DNA of 64,000 nucleotides from an uncultured Christensenella sp. (GTDB lineage Bacteria; Bacillota; Clostridia; Christensenellales; Pumilibacteraceae), in contig CAJTLV010000007.1 in the NCBI GenBank assembly GCA_910577435.1, positions 1-64,000 of the forward strand. Direction: 5' to 3'. The position numbers and the translations under genes were made by a program. The stretch's first letter is position 1. Each line of letters opens with the position of its first letter. The notes below the pieces were generated by a model. It had not been told where the DNA came from, did no database searches, and saw only the letters and a list, made by a program, of their open reading frames with translations. Below are positions 37,287 through 45,417 of the stretch, piece by piece.

Positions 37287-37940
37287 ATGGTATCGATAAG
37301 TTCGGTATTGACAGCACTGACATTCTTCCTTATGCCTGCGCAAACAACACTGTTCGACGCAGATCTTTCACCTATCGCGGAACTGCCGACGGGCTATTTC
37401 CTGTTGCTGTCCGACGTTACCGCACCTGCCGGTTTTATATCGGTGATATACGACGATCTTACGGGATTCGTCAAAGAAGCCGACGTGCAAAAGGTAGATT
37501 ACACGCCTGTAAACAAATACGAAACGACCGTCAAGTTCAGATGCGTCAACGACGGACAGCCGGTGAACCTGAGGAGATCGGCGAGCAAATCGTCCGAAGT
37601 CCTTACTGTAATGCCCGACGGCGCAAGCGGCAGGTGCTACGGCAGAATAGACGGCGACGTGCTGATAAGCGGCGGCAACACCGATTGGTACTACGTAAAC
37701 TACAACGGCACACGCGGCTATTGTTACTATGCCCACGTCGAGGTGGACGCCACCCCGCCAAACATAATCGAAAAAGAACCGCCGCCCGACGACGAAGAAC
37801 CGAACGATCCGACCGACGTCGAACCTGTACAGCAGGCGGGAATGAGCAAAGTCACGGCGATTATTTTTATCGTCGCACTATGCATTCCCGTGCCGTTCAT
37901 TATGTTCTATCTGTTCAAAAAACCCAAAATCGATAAGTAA
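37287..37940 (+). CDS. SH3b-domain protein with C-terminal membrane anchor
   Basis: This 217-residue protein starts with a hydrophobic segment that may be a signal. It contains a bacterial SH3 domain (about residues 85-150: KFRCVNDGQPVNLRRSASKSSEV, then YYVNYNGTRGYCYYAHV), which often binds cell-wall peptides. A Pro/Asp/Glu-rich linker follows (PPPDDEEPNDPTD), then a C-terminal transmembrane helix (about 188-208) and a short basic tail. It is the only plus-strand gene inside the phage-like element and has no clear ribosome site. It could be a cargo (moron) gene altering the host surface, or a wall-binding helper for lysis. Confidence 0.7.
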   Translation: MVSISSVLTALTFFLMPAQTTLFDADLSPIAELPTGYFLLLSDVTAPAGFISVIYDDLTGFVKEADVQKVDYTPVNKYETTVKFRCVNDGQPVNLRRSASKSSEVLTVMPDGASGRCYGRIDGDVLISGGNTDWYYVNYNGTRGYCYYAHVEVDATPPNIIEKEPPPDDEEPNDPTDVEPVQQAGMSKVTAIIFIVALCIPVPFIMFYLFKKPKIDK

Positions 37941-37942
37941 CG

Positions 37943-38380
37943 TTACACTCTTAAAAACGTCGTGCGCGGCGCTCCGCCGCCCGCGAGGTTGCAGGCAAGC
38001 CGTTTCCTTTTGCCTTTAAGCATTTTGTCGAACAGGTACGAAAATTCCTCTCTTGCCCGCGCGACCGAGTATCCGGCTTTTCCGATCGCACGCGCGGCAC
38101 GCCCGTAAAGCTCGTCGCACGCGCTCGATCCCGCCGAATTTTGCAGCAAAAACAGGCTGTCGCCCAAGCCGAGCGAAATAAAAGCGAAAAGCACTTTCAA
38201 ATTGCACAGATCGACCCTGCGGTTGTCCAATTCCGTCAGCCGTCGGACTACCGACTTTGCGGGCGAAGTCATATCGGCTATCACGCCCTCCTGTTCCTTT
38301 TCGATCTTGTCCTGCAATGCATAAATCATCGGATTTATCGCAATAATGCAGTCTATTATATTCTTATCCGCTCTCGTCAT
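37943..38380 (-). CDS. Small helical protein, possible phage late-gene regulator
   Basis: This is a 145-residue helical protein. The first part (TRADKNIIDCIIAINPMIYAL, then QDKIEKEQEG) and middle (VVRRLTELDNRRVDL) look like the coiled N-terminal part of ArpU/DUF1492-type phage regulators. The segment KAGYSVARAREEFSYLFDKM near the end could be a DNA-binding helix-turn-helix. These regulators usually sit just before terminase genes, as here. The start ATG 38380 has AGGAG 7 bases upstream. A TGACA-N6-TGTCA palindrome lies about 50 bases upstream (38430-38445). Identification is tentative. Confidence 0.55.
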   Translation of the reverse strand: MTRADKNIIDCIIAINPMIYALQDKIEKEQEGVIADMTSPAKSVVRRLTELDNRRVDLCNLKVLFAFISLGLGDSLFLLQNSAGSSACDELYGRAARAIGKAGYSVARAREEFSYLFDKMLKGKRKRLACNLAGGGAPRTTFLRV

Positions 38381-38495
38381 CTCGACGCTCCTTGATTGTT
38401 TTCTAGCGCATTCTACCACCGAATTACTGACAACAGTGTGTCAACAATTAAACTACCGCAAAAAGATGCGTAAATAATTCAACGAAATGCCTCAA

Positions 38496-38527
38496 ATAAA
38501 AAACACAGCCTGCAAACAGACTGTGTG
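38496..38527 (-). terminator. Terminator of the alpha/beta hydrolase gene, right edge of the phage-like element
   Basis: CACAGTCTG-TTTG-CAGGCTGTG followed by TTTTTTATTT on the minus strand. Confidence 0.85.
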
Positions 38528-38631
38528 CGGCAAACCGCATTATTAATTATTCGATCCTATTTTCGGCTGTCACATTCGTGCAACGTATCGAGCGGCGGCG
38601 TGACGAAAGCGGTTTATATTCGATTCGGCAG

Positions 38632-39564
38632 TTATTTGACTATTCCGTCCACGAATTCGCCGACGACGGTCTTGTACTTTTCGGGGTCCGAAACATACGA
38701 AGCGGCGTGCTTCGCGTTATCGAACGTCACGAAATTTTTATCGGCGGACGCGCAGGCTTCGTACAGTTCTTTACCCTGTTCGGGCGGAACGAAAGTGTCC
38801 AGCGTGCCGTGAATGAACAGCGTCGGCAGTTTCGATTTCTCTGCAAGCTCGGTGATATTCGCGTCGTAGATCGAATAGCCTTGAAACAGCCGCACTCCGA
38901 TTGCGAGCGGCAAAAGCACGAGGCGCTTGGGTAGACGTATATTTTCGATGCAAGCGGTGTATTCGCCGTACTGCGAGGCAAAGCCGCAATCGTCTATGAC
39001 GCACTTGACCTGCGGCGGCGGATTCATACCCGATGCGGCGACGACGGTAGCTCCACCCATCGATACGCCGTGAAGAACGATAGATACGTTTCGCCCGTAA
39101 AGCTCTACGACCTTGTCCGCCCAGCGCAGAATATCGAATCGATCGAGCCACGCCATACCGATATACTTGCCCTCGCTCTCGAAATGCGCGCGCGCATACG
39201 GCAAAAGCACGTCGAAACCCTTATCGTAGAACAGCTTTGCGAACGGTTGAACGGATACGGGCGTAGCGGTGTAACCGTGCTGACAAATCGCGACGCGGCG
39301 CACGTCTTCTCCGTCGTGCTTGATCAAGAGTGCGGCGAGTTTGTTTCCGTCGTATGCGACGATATTCACGGTCTCGGTGTTAGACTTTACCTCGTCGAAC
39401 CAACTGCTGTCGACGCCGTAATCGTCGGCGCTCTCTTTCGATTTTATCGTATCGACGCGACCGAGAATTTTCTTCGTCGCGACGACCGAACCGATCATAA
39501 GACCGACGGCTATGACGAATACCGCCGCCGCGATAACTATCAACGCTATCATCCAACCTTGCAT
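38632..39564 (-). CDS. Membrane-anchored alpha/beta hydrolase
   Basis: This is a 310-residue hydrolase. The N-terminal helix (about residues 3-25, IALIVIAAAVFVIAVGLMIG) anchors it with the catalytic domain probably outside. The fold then shows QHGYTATP (oxyanion), the nucleophile in LHGVSMGGA, Asp in FIHGTLDTFVPP and His in DNAKHAAS. This is the group annotated as alpha/beta hydrolases related to prolyl oligopeptidase and dienelactone hydrolase; the substrate is unknown. GGGAG lies 6 bases upstream of the ATG. It is a single-gene unit with its own promoter and terminator, just outside the phage-like element. Confidence 0.88.
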   Translation of the reverse strand: MQGWMIALIVIAAAVFVIAVGLMIGSVVATKKILGRVDTIKSKESADDYGVDSSWFDEVKSNTETVNIVAYDGNKLAALLIKHDGEDVRRVAICQHGYTATPVSVQPFAKLFYDKGFDVLLPYARAHFESEGKYIGMAWLDRFDILRWADKVVELYGRNVSIVLHGVSMGGATVVAASGMNPPPQVKCVIDDCGFASQYGEYTACIENIRLPKRLVLLPLAIGVRLFQGYSIYDANITELAEKSKLPTLFIHGTLDTFVPPEQGKELYEACASADKNFVTFDNAKHAASYVSDPEKYKTVVGEFVDGIVK

Positions 39565-39621
39565 AACACACTCCCGCCGAACGACGTATCGCAACCGCTC
39601 GCCGCTCGTATTTCGGTATAT

Positions 39622-39650
39622 ATTGTATCAAAGCGAGCGCCGATTGTCAA
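39622..39650 (-). promoter_or_regulatory. Promoter of the alpha/beta hydrolase gene
   Basis: TTGACA, 17 bases, TACAAT on the minus strand. Confidence 0.8.
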
Positions 39651-39683
39651 GCCGGATAATATACATCGATACCGCGCATTCAC

Positions 39684-39712
39684 TTGACCTTGCGCCTAAA
39701 TAATGGTATAAT
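39684..39712 (+). promoter_or_regulatory. Promoter of the tRNA-Arg gene
   Basis: TTGACC, 17 bases, TATAAT on the plus strand, with the -10 box ending 9 bases before the tRNA. Confidence 0.88.
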
Positions 39713-39721
39713 CTAATAGAC

Positions 39722-39796
39722 GCTTCCGTAGTTAAATGGATATAACAACCCCCTCCTAAGGGGTCGTTGTGGGTTCGATTCCCGCCGGGAGTGCCA
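39722..39796 (+). tRNA. tRNA-Arg (anticodon CCT)
   Basis: This is a 75-base cloverleaf with an encoded CCA. The acceptor pairs GCTTCCG with CGGGAGT (two G-U pairs). The anticodon stem ACCCC/GGGGT holds loop CTCCTAA with anticodon CCT, which reads AGG. The T-loop is TTCGATT. It is a single-gene unit with its own promoter and terminator. Confidence 0.95.
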
Positions 39797-39826
39797 ACGG
39801 GCAGTCGTATTGCGACTGCCCGTTTA
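39797..39826 (+). terminator. Terminator of the tRNA-Arg gene
   Basis: ACGGGCAGTCG-TATTG-CGACTGCCCGT, a perfect 11-bp stem followed by TTATT. Confidence 0.9.
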
Positions 39827-39917
39827 TTCTTCAGCGAAAAGGACCGCGCAAATTCGATCATATTGCCCCAACCGCCGAGCGCAAATTACACGTCGCCGCC
39901 GCTACGGTTAAGCGCAG

Positions 39918-39957
39918 AAAATAAAACGACGTTCGCAACGCGGTGCAAACGCCGTTA
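39918..39957 (-). terminator. Probable terminator after the FNT channel gene
   Basis: An imperfect stem AACGGCGTTTGC / GCGAACGTCGTT is followed by TTATTTT on the minus strand, about 30 bases after the stop codon. Confidence 0.65.
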
Positions 39958-39988
39958 TCTGTTTTGAAATCGATATTTCCGAATCGGT

Positions 39989-40807
39989 TTAATCTTCGAT
40001 CTTGGTCTCGATGTTTTCGTCCGACGATTTTACGGTCGGCAATTTTGTCCTATATACCGCAAAGTATGCAAGCGCGATGAGACACCCGCCTATTATATTG
40101 CCGAGCGTCGACGGAAGAAGATCGAACAAAAGCGCATTGCCGAGATTAAGACCGGTTGCCGACAGTCCGTACTCCGCGCCCGCTATAAGTCCGGACGTGA
40201 GATAATACATATTTGCGACGCTGTGTTCGAAGCCGAGAACGACAAAAGCGAATACGGGCAAATACACCGCCAGCACCTTCCCCTGCACGGACTTGCTCGC
40301 CATCGACGCCCACACGGCAAGACAGACGAGCATATTGCAAAGTATGCCGCGCACAAACGCGTCGCCGAAGTTCAGATTGCACTTAGCCGCCGCCGTCGCA
40401 ACCGTTGCCGCCGCACCCGCGTCGCCGAGTACGTGGCTGTACACGACAAGCACCGCGACGAGTACCCCGCCTATAAGGTTACCGCCGTAAACTATCCCCC
40501 AATTCTTGAACATAGCGCCCACCGAGATCTTGCGTTCTATCGTCGGCGAAAGAAGCAAACAGTTGCCCGTAAAAAGTTCTGCGCCGCACACGACGACCAA
40601 GATCAGACCCAGCGGAAACACGGCGCCCTTCACGAGCAATCCCGCAGTTCCCGAAACAGCACTTCCCGCGACCGTCGCGAGCGCGCCGCCGAGCGCGATA
40701 AATACTCCCGCCAGTACTGCGAGAATGAGCGTTTTATACCAACGTTGCGACGTTTTCGCTCGCGCTATCTCTATGTAATTGCTTGCTATTTCGGCAGGAC
40801 TGTTCAT
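39989..40807 (-). CDS. Formate/nitrite transporter (FNT) family channel
   Basis: This is a 272-residue integral membrane protein of the FocA/NirC family, a pentameric channel for small monovalent anions. Six helices can be followed. Helix one starts at LILAVLAGVFIALGGALA, and a glycine-rich GLILVVVCGAELFTGNCLLL block holds the selectivity-loop region. Near GNLIGGVLVA is the second hallmark, and LGFEHSVANMYYL holds the conserved His of the pore. The length is typical. The ATG at 40807 lies at the predicted transcription start itself, with no ribosome site. Which anion is carried cannot be told. Confidence 0.92.
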   Translation of the reverse strand: MNSPAEIASNYIEIARAKTSQRWYKTLILAVLAGVFIALGGALATVAGSAVSGTAGLLVKGAVFPLGLILVVVCGAELFTGNCLLLSPTIERKISVGAMFKNWGIVYGGNLIGGVLVAVLVVYSHVLGDAGAAATVATAAAKCNLNFGDAFVRGILCNMLVCLAVWASMASKSVQGKVLAVYLPVFAFVVLGFEHSVANMYYLTSGLIAGAEYGLSATGLNLGNALLFDLLPSTLGNIIGGCLIALAYFAVYRTKLPTVKSSDENIETKIED

Positions 40808-40813
40808 AATTCG

Positions 40814-40842
40814 ATTATACACAATACGGCGCAATAAGTCAA
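40814..40842 (-). promoter_or_regulatory. Promoter of the FNT gene (leaderless layout)
   Basis: TTGACT, 17 bases, TATAAT on the minus strand. Only 6 bases separate the -10 box from the FNT start codon. Confidence 0.8.
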
Positions 40843-40868
40843 CGAAATTCGACACTGTCCGACAGCCG

Positions 40869-40899
40869 AAAAGACCCCGACCGAAAGTCGAGGTCTTTT
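40869..40899 (-). terminator. Terminator at the end of the carbohydrate-use locus
   Basis: AAAAGACC-GAC stems pair with GTC-GGTCTTTT across a GAAA-type loop. A/T-runs on both sides could serve both directions. Confidence 0.85.
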
Positions 40900-40925
40900 G
40901 CCGATGTCGAAACACAGATGTAATC

Positions 40926-43883
40926 TTAATCGCCGACCTTTGTCACGAGCAGGTAGTCCAAGCAATACCAACTGCTGTCAGCCTGCCGCGATACGTCGAT
41001 CTCTATCCATTCTCCCGCAGTGAGTTCTACGGAAGCAACGGCTTCGTCAAGCGCGGTGCTGGCGAAATTGTCGTTACCCGTCCATACGCGACTGATTGCG
41101 TCTCCGCCGTTTACGGTTATGTCGACATTGACATTCGAACCGCCGCTGTAAGCGAACGTCAGTTTATACGTACCCGTTTCGGAAACTTTGAACCTGAACG
41201 TAACGCCGTCGCCTTCCGCATTCATATCGCCCCAAGCGTAATTGGACGAAAAACCGTCGCTTGTGATGGGCGCTTTGTTTGCCGCCGAATGATGCCCTTT
41301 TGCCAACTCGGCTTCCAACTTATAGCTATCCGCCGACTTATCCGTATCGACGTCAAAACCTTTGCCCGTGCCGTAAACCTTAATGTAATCGATCTGCGCC
41401 CAACCGCCGTATTGAGGGCTGTCGGTGGACTTGCCGTCTTTCATAAGAATTATCTCGTTCCAGCCTTGCGCAAACGAGAGCGAAACGGTCGCGATCGCCG
41501 TAACGCCGCCGTTGTCTCCGAACCAACCGGTACTTTCCGAGAACACGGCGGAAGCCTGTCTCTCTCCGTTCACGTACGCGCCCATATACGAACCTGCGCT
41601 ACCCGTCGCATACGCTATATCCACGTCGCGCTCGCCCGCTTCGTAAGCGAAATAACGAATGTACAGACCTTGACCGCAATTATCTATGCCCAGCACGTAA
41701 CCGCCGCCGTGCGCCCGACTGTCTACCGAGATATGATCGGAGTTGAGTACGCAGTCTTCCGCCTCGATGATCACGTCGCCGTCGACTACGAGCACATTCA
41801 CGTCGAGCGTAGCCTCGTCGGAGAGAATCTCCACGCATTTGGCTTTTACCTTGACCGTGTATCTGCCGGGATCGACGAGCGTCGACAGATCGAAAGAAGT
41901 AGTCGTGATCGTAGTCGTCTCCACCTTGCTGTTGCCGATGTAAACGTCTATCACGTACTGCTTGGCATTCGGCACCGCGTCGAATGTCAATGTGTTGATC
42001 GTCGTACCGAACGCAAGATTTGCGGGGGTATCGAGCGCGTCGACCATCGGCACGGAATAACCGCACGCGCAGGTACGAACGTTGCCGTCCGCATCGTCGA
42101 CGAGAGTGTGCGCTTCGAAATCTTTCTTCTCGGTCGTATGTTCGCAGGTCGCCGCATAATAATGTCCGTCGGGATCGTCGTTCGTTAAAGTCGTCGCATA
42201 AGAGTGACCGTTGGGTCTGCCGTAATCGAAAGTCGCGTTGCCCGCCTCGTCGCAATGCGCGCACGAATAATAATACTTAGCCGCTTGCGTACACGTCGCT
42301 TCGCTCATCAAATATGCTTCGGTCGTCCGTTGTTCGGTAAACTCGTGCATATGATCGATCTTTGTTAAGAGCAGGTAATCGGCGCACCACCAATCGCCTG
42401 CATCGGTGTCGGACGCCGCCGCAAAATCTATGACGAACCACTCGCCCGCCGCTATGTTGACCGTGATCGCATCTGTATCGGGAACAACGCCCTTCCAATT
42501 ATCGGTTCCGCCCGAAAGCGTGTGATCGAACGGAGTGCCGTCGTTTATCGTGACTTTCACTTTCGCACCGCCGCTCTTACCGCTCCACGCCAGCTGAATG
42601 GCGTATGCGCCGCTATCGTTCACTTTGAACCTGAAAGTAACGCCGTCGCCTTCGGCAAGTATTTCGCCCAAACCGTAACCGAGCGAAAAACCGTCCGCTT
42701 GCCAGTATGCGGGGCGCTGATCCTCGTTCGCCCAATGCCATTCGGCGGCTTCCGCTTCCAGCTTGTACGTATCGGCGGCAATATCGAAATCCGAGTCGTC
42801 GAACGCCTTATTCGTGCCGTGAATGACTATGTAATCGATCTGTGCGTTGCCGCCCCACGCGGGTTCGTCGTTGCTCGATCCGTCTTTAATCAGATATATC
42901 TCGTTCCAACCCTCTTCGAGCGTGATTTTGACGGTGACTTTCGCGGTCGTTTTATTTTCGTCGAACAGTCCGGTATTTTCCTTAAACCGCGCGGAGCGCT
43001 GTCTCGTGCCGCCTACGTACACGCCCATATACGAATTAGGCTCGGCAGTCGCGTACATAATATCCATTTCGCGCTCGCCCGCTTCATAAGCATAATAGCG
43101 GAAATACAACCCCTGACCGCAGTCTTTTATGCCGTCCGCGTATCCGCCGCCGTGCGCGGCCGCGTCCTCGACGAAGTGTTTACCCGTAAGAGTAGCCGTC
43201 TCCGCCTCGATGACGGTATCGCCGTCGTATGTAAGCACGTGTACGTCGGAAAGTTCAGCCGCCGCACCCGAGATAGTGCCGCGCGTGGCGGTGACTTTGA
43301 TCGTATACGTTCCGTAAGGAACGCGATTCGTTTTAAGGTCGAGCGTCGTCCCCGCCGTAGAGTACGTCGCAACGACAGTCGAACCCGACACAAACTCCAC
43401 TTTGTATGCGTCGGCATACTCCACCGCGTCGAACGTCACAATAAAATCGTCATACGCAAGATTTTGCGGCGTCGCCAACTCTGTTATAAGAACTTCGGTG
43501 TAGCCGCAAACGCAGGACTTGGACGCGCCGTCTTCGGACGCGACTAAACTGTGTTCCGAAAATCCGCTGCGCTCTTCTGTATGCTCGCATATCGCGGGAT
43601 AAAAATGTCCGGTGCCGTCGACGTATGTAAGCTGTGCCGAGAACGTGTGCGCCGCGTCGATCGTGACGTCGTCGATCTCGACGCGATCCGCATCGAAGTT
43701 CTTGCCGCACCCATCGCAATGATAGTGTCCCGCAACACCTGCCGTCGTACAGGTCGACGGAATTTCCTCTATCCAGTCTCCGTACTCGTGTTCGTGCCGT
43801 GTATTGCCGCACGCCGCAAGCGCCGACATTGCCATAACCGATGCGACGACAGCAGCCGCTTTCGTAACCTTTTTGATCTTCAT
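40926..43883 (-). CDS. Large lipoprotein with duplicated Cys-module, Fn3-like and carbohydrate-binding domains
   Basis: This 985-residue surface lipoprotein has a signal peptide with lipobox LAAC (C25). It is an internal duplication of about 490 residues. Each half has a Cys/His-rich module (HYHCDGCGKNF, CEHTEE, CVCGY; second copy YYYSCAHCDEAG, CEHTTEKK, CACGY). An Fn3-like domain follows, then two beta-sandwich units that look like CBM6/35-type modules (VIEAETATL...GQGLYFRYYAYEAGER and YKLEAEAAEW...GDGVTFRFKV). No catalytic residues are seen. It is the last gene of the sugar locus and shares its Fn3-CBM-CBM unit with the lipoprotein at 52681-53982. The likely role is holding a glycan at the cell surface. 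Confidence 0.85.
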   Translation of the reverse strand: MKIKKVTKAAAVVASVMAMSALAACGNTRHEHEYGDWIEEIPSTCTTAGVAGHYHCDGCGKNFDADRVEIDDVTIDAAHTFSAQLTYVDGTGHFYPAICEHTEERSGFSEHSLVASEDGASKSCVCGYTEVLITELATPQNLAYDDFIVTFDAVEYADAYKVEFVSGSTVVATYSTAGTTLDLKTNRVPYGTYTIKVTATRGTISGAAAELSDVHVLTYDGDTVIEAETATLTGKHFVEDAAAHGGGYADGIKDCGQGLYFRYYAYEAGEREMDIMYATAEPNSYMGVYVGGTRQRSARFKENTGLFDENKTTAKVTVKITLEEGWNEIYLIKDGSSNDEPAWGGNAQIDYIVIHGTNKAFDDSDFDIAADTYKLEAEAAEWHWANEDQRPAYWQADGFSLGYGLGEILAEGDGVTFRFKVNDSGAYAIQLAWSGKSGGAKVKVTINDGTPFDHTLSGGTDNWKGVVPDTDAITVNIAAGEWFVIDFAAASDTDAGDWWCADYLLLTKIDHMHEFTEQRTTEAYLMSEATCTQAAKYYYSCAHCDEAGNATFDYGRPNGHSYATTLTNDDPDGHYYAATCEHTTEKKDFEAHTLVDDADGNVRTCACGYSVPMVDALDTPANLAFGTTINTLTFDAVPNAKQYVIDVYIGNSKVETTTITTTSFDLSTLVDPGRYTVKVKAKCVEILSDEATLDVNVLVVDGDVIIEAEDCVLNSDHISVDSRAHGGGYVLGIDNCGQGLYIRYFAYEAGERDVDIAYATGSAGSYMGAYVNGERQASAVFSESTGWFGDNGGVTAIATVSLSFAQGWNEIILMKDGKSTDSPQYGGWAQIDYIKVYGTGKGFDVDTDKSADSYKLEAELAKGHHSAANKAPITSDGFSSNYAWGDMNAEGDGVTFRFKVSETGTYKLTFAYSGGSNVNVDITVNGGDAISRVWTGNDNFASTALDEAVASVELTAGEWIEIDVSRQADSSWYCLDYLLVTKVGD

Positions 43884-43940
43884 ATTTTCCTCCGTATCGG
43901 ATATTTTTAATAATTACGCAATGCGCACAAGTAAGAATAA

Positions 43941-45395
43941 TTATAAAATTGCTTTCGTATTGGTATTGTCGAATAAGTGGAATTTGTTCAAGTCGAACAC
44001 AAACTCGAAGTCCGCGCCGTCTGCGATATGCCGAGTGACTTTGCATTTGGATATGAGATCGGCTTCGCAAAACTGCATATGCACGTGGTACTCACTGCCG
44101 AGAAGTTCGGACACGGACACCGTCGCTTTTACGGGAGCCGACGGATTGACCGACGAGGGAAGCTCGGTGTTCTCGTACACGTCTTCCGGTCGGATCCCGA
44201 ATACCGCGTCGTGGTCGCCCGACAGGCATCTTTTATATTCTTCGAGCATAGCGTTCAACTCGTCCAGTCTGTCCTGCGGGGTTTTTATCTTTACGTGTTC
44301 TGTCTTGCCGCGAATTTTATTTATTATCGATTTGAACGTTATCTTTTCCTTGTGGTGCGTCAGCAGCACGTTCATATCCGGCTTTTCGTAATCCCTGTCG
44401 GCTATGCGCTTTTCGACGTCGGCAATACACTCGGAATAAAATCCGTCGTGTTTTTTGATCTGTTCTTTTGTCAGTTTTATCACGGTGCCGTTGTCAAAGA
44501 CGAGTTTTCCTCCCGAGTAAGCGCATTTAAGCATATTCATAGCGGGCGCGCCGATAAACGTCGCGACGAACATATTAGCGGGATTGGCGTAAACCTCTTC
44601 GGGCGTGCCTATCTGCTGGATATAACCTTTTTTCATTACTACTATACGGCTCGCCATAGTCATAGCTTCCGTCTGGTCGTGCGTAACGTAAATTGTCGTC
44701 GCGTTAATGCGCTTGTGCAGTTTGATTATCTCGCTCCGCATCGAAACGCGCAGTTTAGCGTCGAGGTTAGACAGAGGTTCGTCCATCAAAAACACTTTTG
44801 CGTCGCGCACTATCGCGCGGCCGAGCGCAACGCGTTGCATCTGCCCGCCCGACAGTTCTTTTGGATAGCGGTCGAGATATTCGGTGATTTGCAGAATATC
44901 CGCCGCACGCTTGACGCGTTCGTCTATGTCCGACTTTTCGAACTTGCGCGTCTGCAAACCGAACGCCATATTATCGTATACCGTAAGATGCGGATACAGC
45001 GCGTAATTCTGGAACACCATAGCGACGTCACGTTCTTTCGCCGTCTTTTCGTTGCAATACACGCCGTCGATAAACAGATCGCCCGTCGTGATGTTTTCGA
45101 GTCCGGCTATCATACGCAAAGTAGTCGACTTGCCGCAACCGGACGGTCCGACGAAAACGATAAGCTCGTGTTCTTGAATGTCGAGATCGAAGTCGAATAC
45201 CGCCTGCACGTAGTTGTCGTATACTTTATTGATGTTCCGCAGACTGATGTACACGCCTTCGGGCGCGACTTTGGGCGTTTTGCGACGTTCTTCCTCGTCG
45301 ACGAGCATTTTTTCGTATTGAGCCTTTATCTCGGCGCGCTGACGTTTGATCTCTTCTGCCTGCGCGCGCTTTTCGGCTTTTTCTGTCTCGTTCAT
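43941..45395 (-). CDS. Sugar ABC transporter ATP-binding protein (MsmX/UgpC/MalK type)
   Basis: This is a 484-residue ATPase that powers carbohydrate uptake. Walker A is GPSGCGKST (residues 83-91), the Q-loop MVFQNYALYPHLTVYDN, signature LSGGQMQRVALGRA, Walker B VFLMDEPLSNLDA and the H-loop YVTHDQTEAMT. Two features are unusual for the family (about 370 residues). There is a charged coiled-coil extension of about 45 residues at the N-terminus. There is also an insertion of about 75 residues between the first TOBE strands and GIRPEDVYE, rich in Lys/Glu. It probably serves the permeases at 49298-51042. A hairpin in its leader (45418-45437) may set its level. Confidence 0.92.
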   Translation of the reverse strand: MNETEKAEKRAQAEEIKRQRAEIKAQYEKMLVDEEERRKTPKVAPEGVYISLRNINKVYDNYVQAVFDFDLDIQEHELIVFVGPSGCGKSTTLRMIAGLENITTGDLFIDGVYCNEKTAKERDVAMVFQNYALYPHLTVYDNMAFGLQTRKFEKSDIDERVKRAADILQITEYLDRYPKELSGGQMQRVALGRAIVRDAKVFLMDEPLSNLDAKLRVSMRSEIIKLHKRINATTIYVTHDQTEAMTMASRIVVMKKGYIQQIGTPEEVYANPANMFVATFIGAPAMNMLKCAYSGGKLVFDNGTVIKLTKEQIKKHDGFYSECIADVEKRIADRDYEKPDMNVLLTHHKEKITFKSIINKIRGKTEHVKIKTPQDRLDELNAMLEEYKRCLSGDHDAVFGIRPEDVYENTELPSSVNPSAPVKATVSVSELLGSEYHVHMQFCEADLISKCKVTRHIADGADFEFVFDLNKFHLFDNTNTKAIL

Positions 45396-45417
45396 TTATA
45401 ACCTCTTTTTATTTCCC

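Larger units (their letters stand above)
27319..38380. mobile_element. Compact podovirus-like particle operon (remnant, satellite or domesticated prophage)
   Basis: On the minus strand the gene order is: regulator-like protein, large terminase, two small proteins, portal, scaffold, major capsid, small protein, head-tail adaptor, beta-propeller hub, 55-residue protein, BhlA-type holin, coiled-coil protein, phi-LC3-type holin. This order (terminase, portal, scaffold, coat, adaptor, hub) matches short-tailed P22-like phages. All frames look intact and tightly packed. There is no integrase, excisionase, replication gene, CI-type repressor, tail fibre/spike or recognisable endolysin. Base composition looks like the host chromosome. 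No flanking direct repeat was found by eye, and tRNA-Arg lies 1.3 kb away rather than at the edge. The edges are the terminators at 27289-27315 and 38496-38527. Confidence 0.8.

Noticed and set aside
39722..39796. tRNA-Arg as attachment site of the phage-like element
   Set aside because: The tRNA is 1.3 kb from the element's edge with an unrelated hydrolase between, and I saw no copy of its 3' end at either border.
39628..39861. A minus-strand frame with GTPGGNRTHNDPLGGG opposite the tRNA
   Set aside because: It is the well-known false protein produced by reading across tRNA-Arg; the tRNA fold, promoter and terminator are clear.
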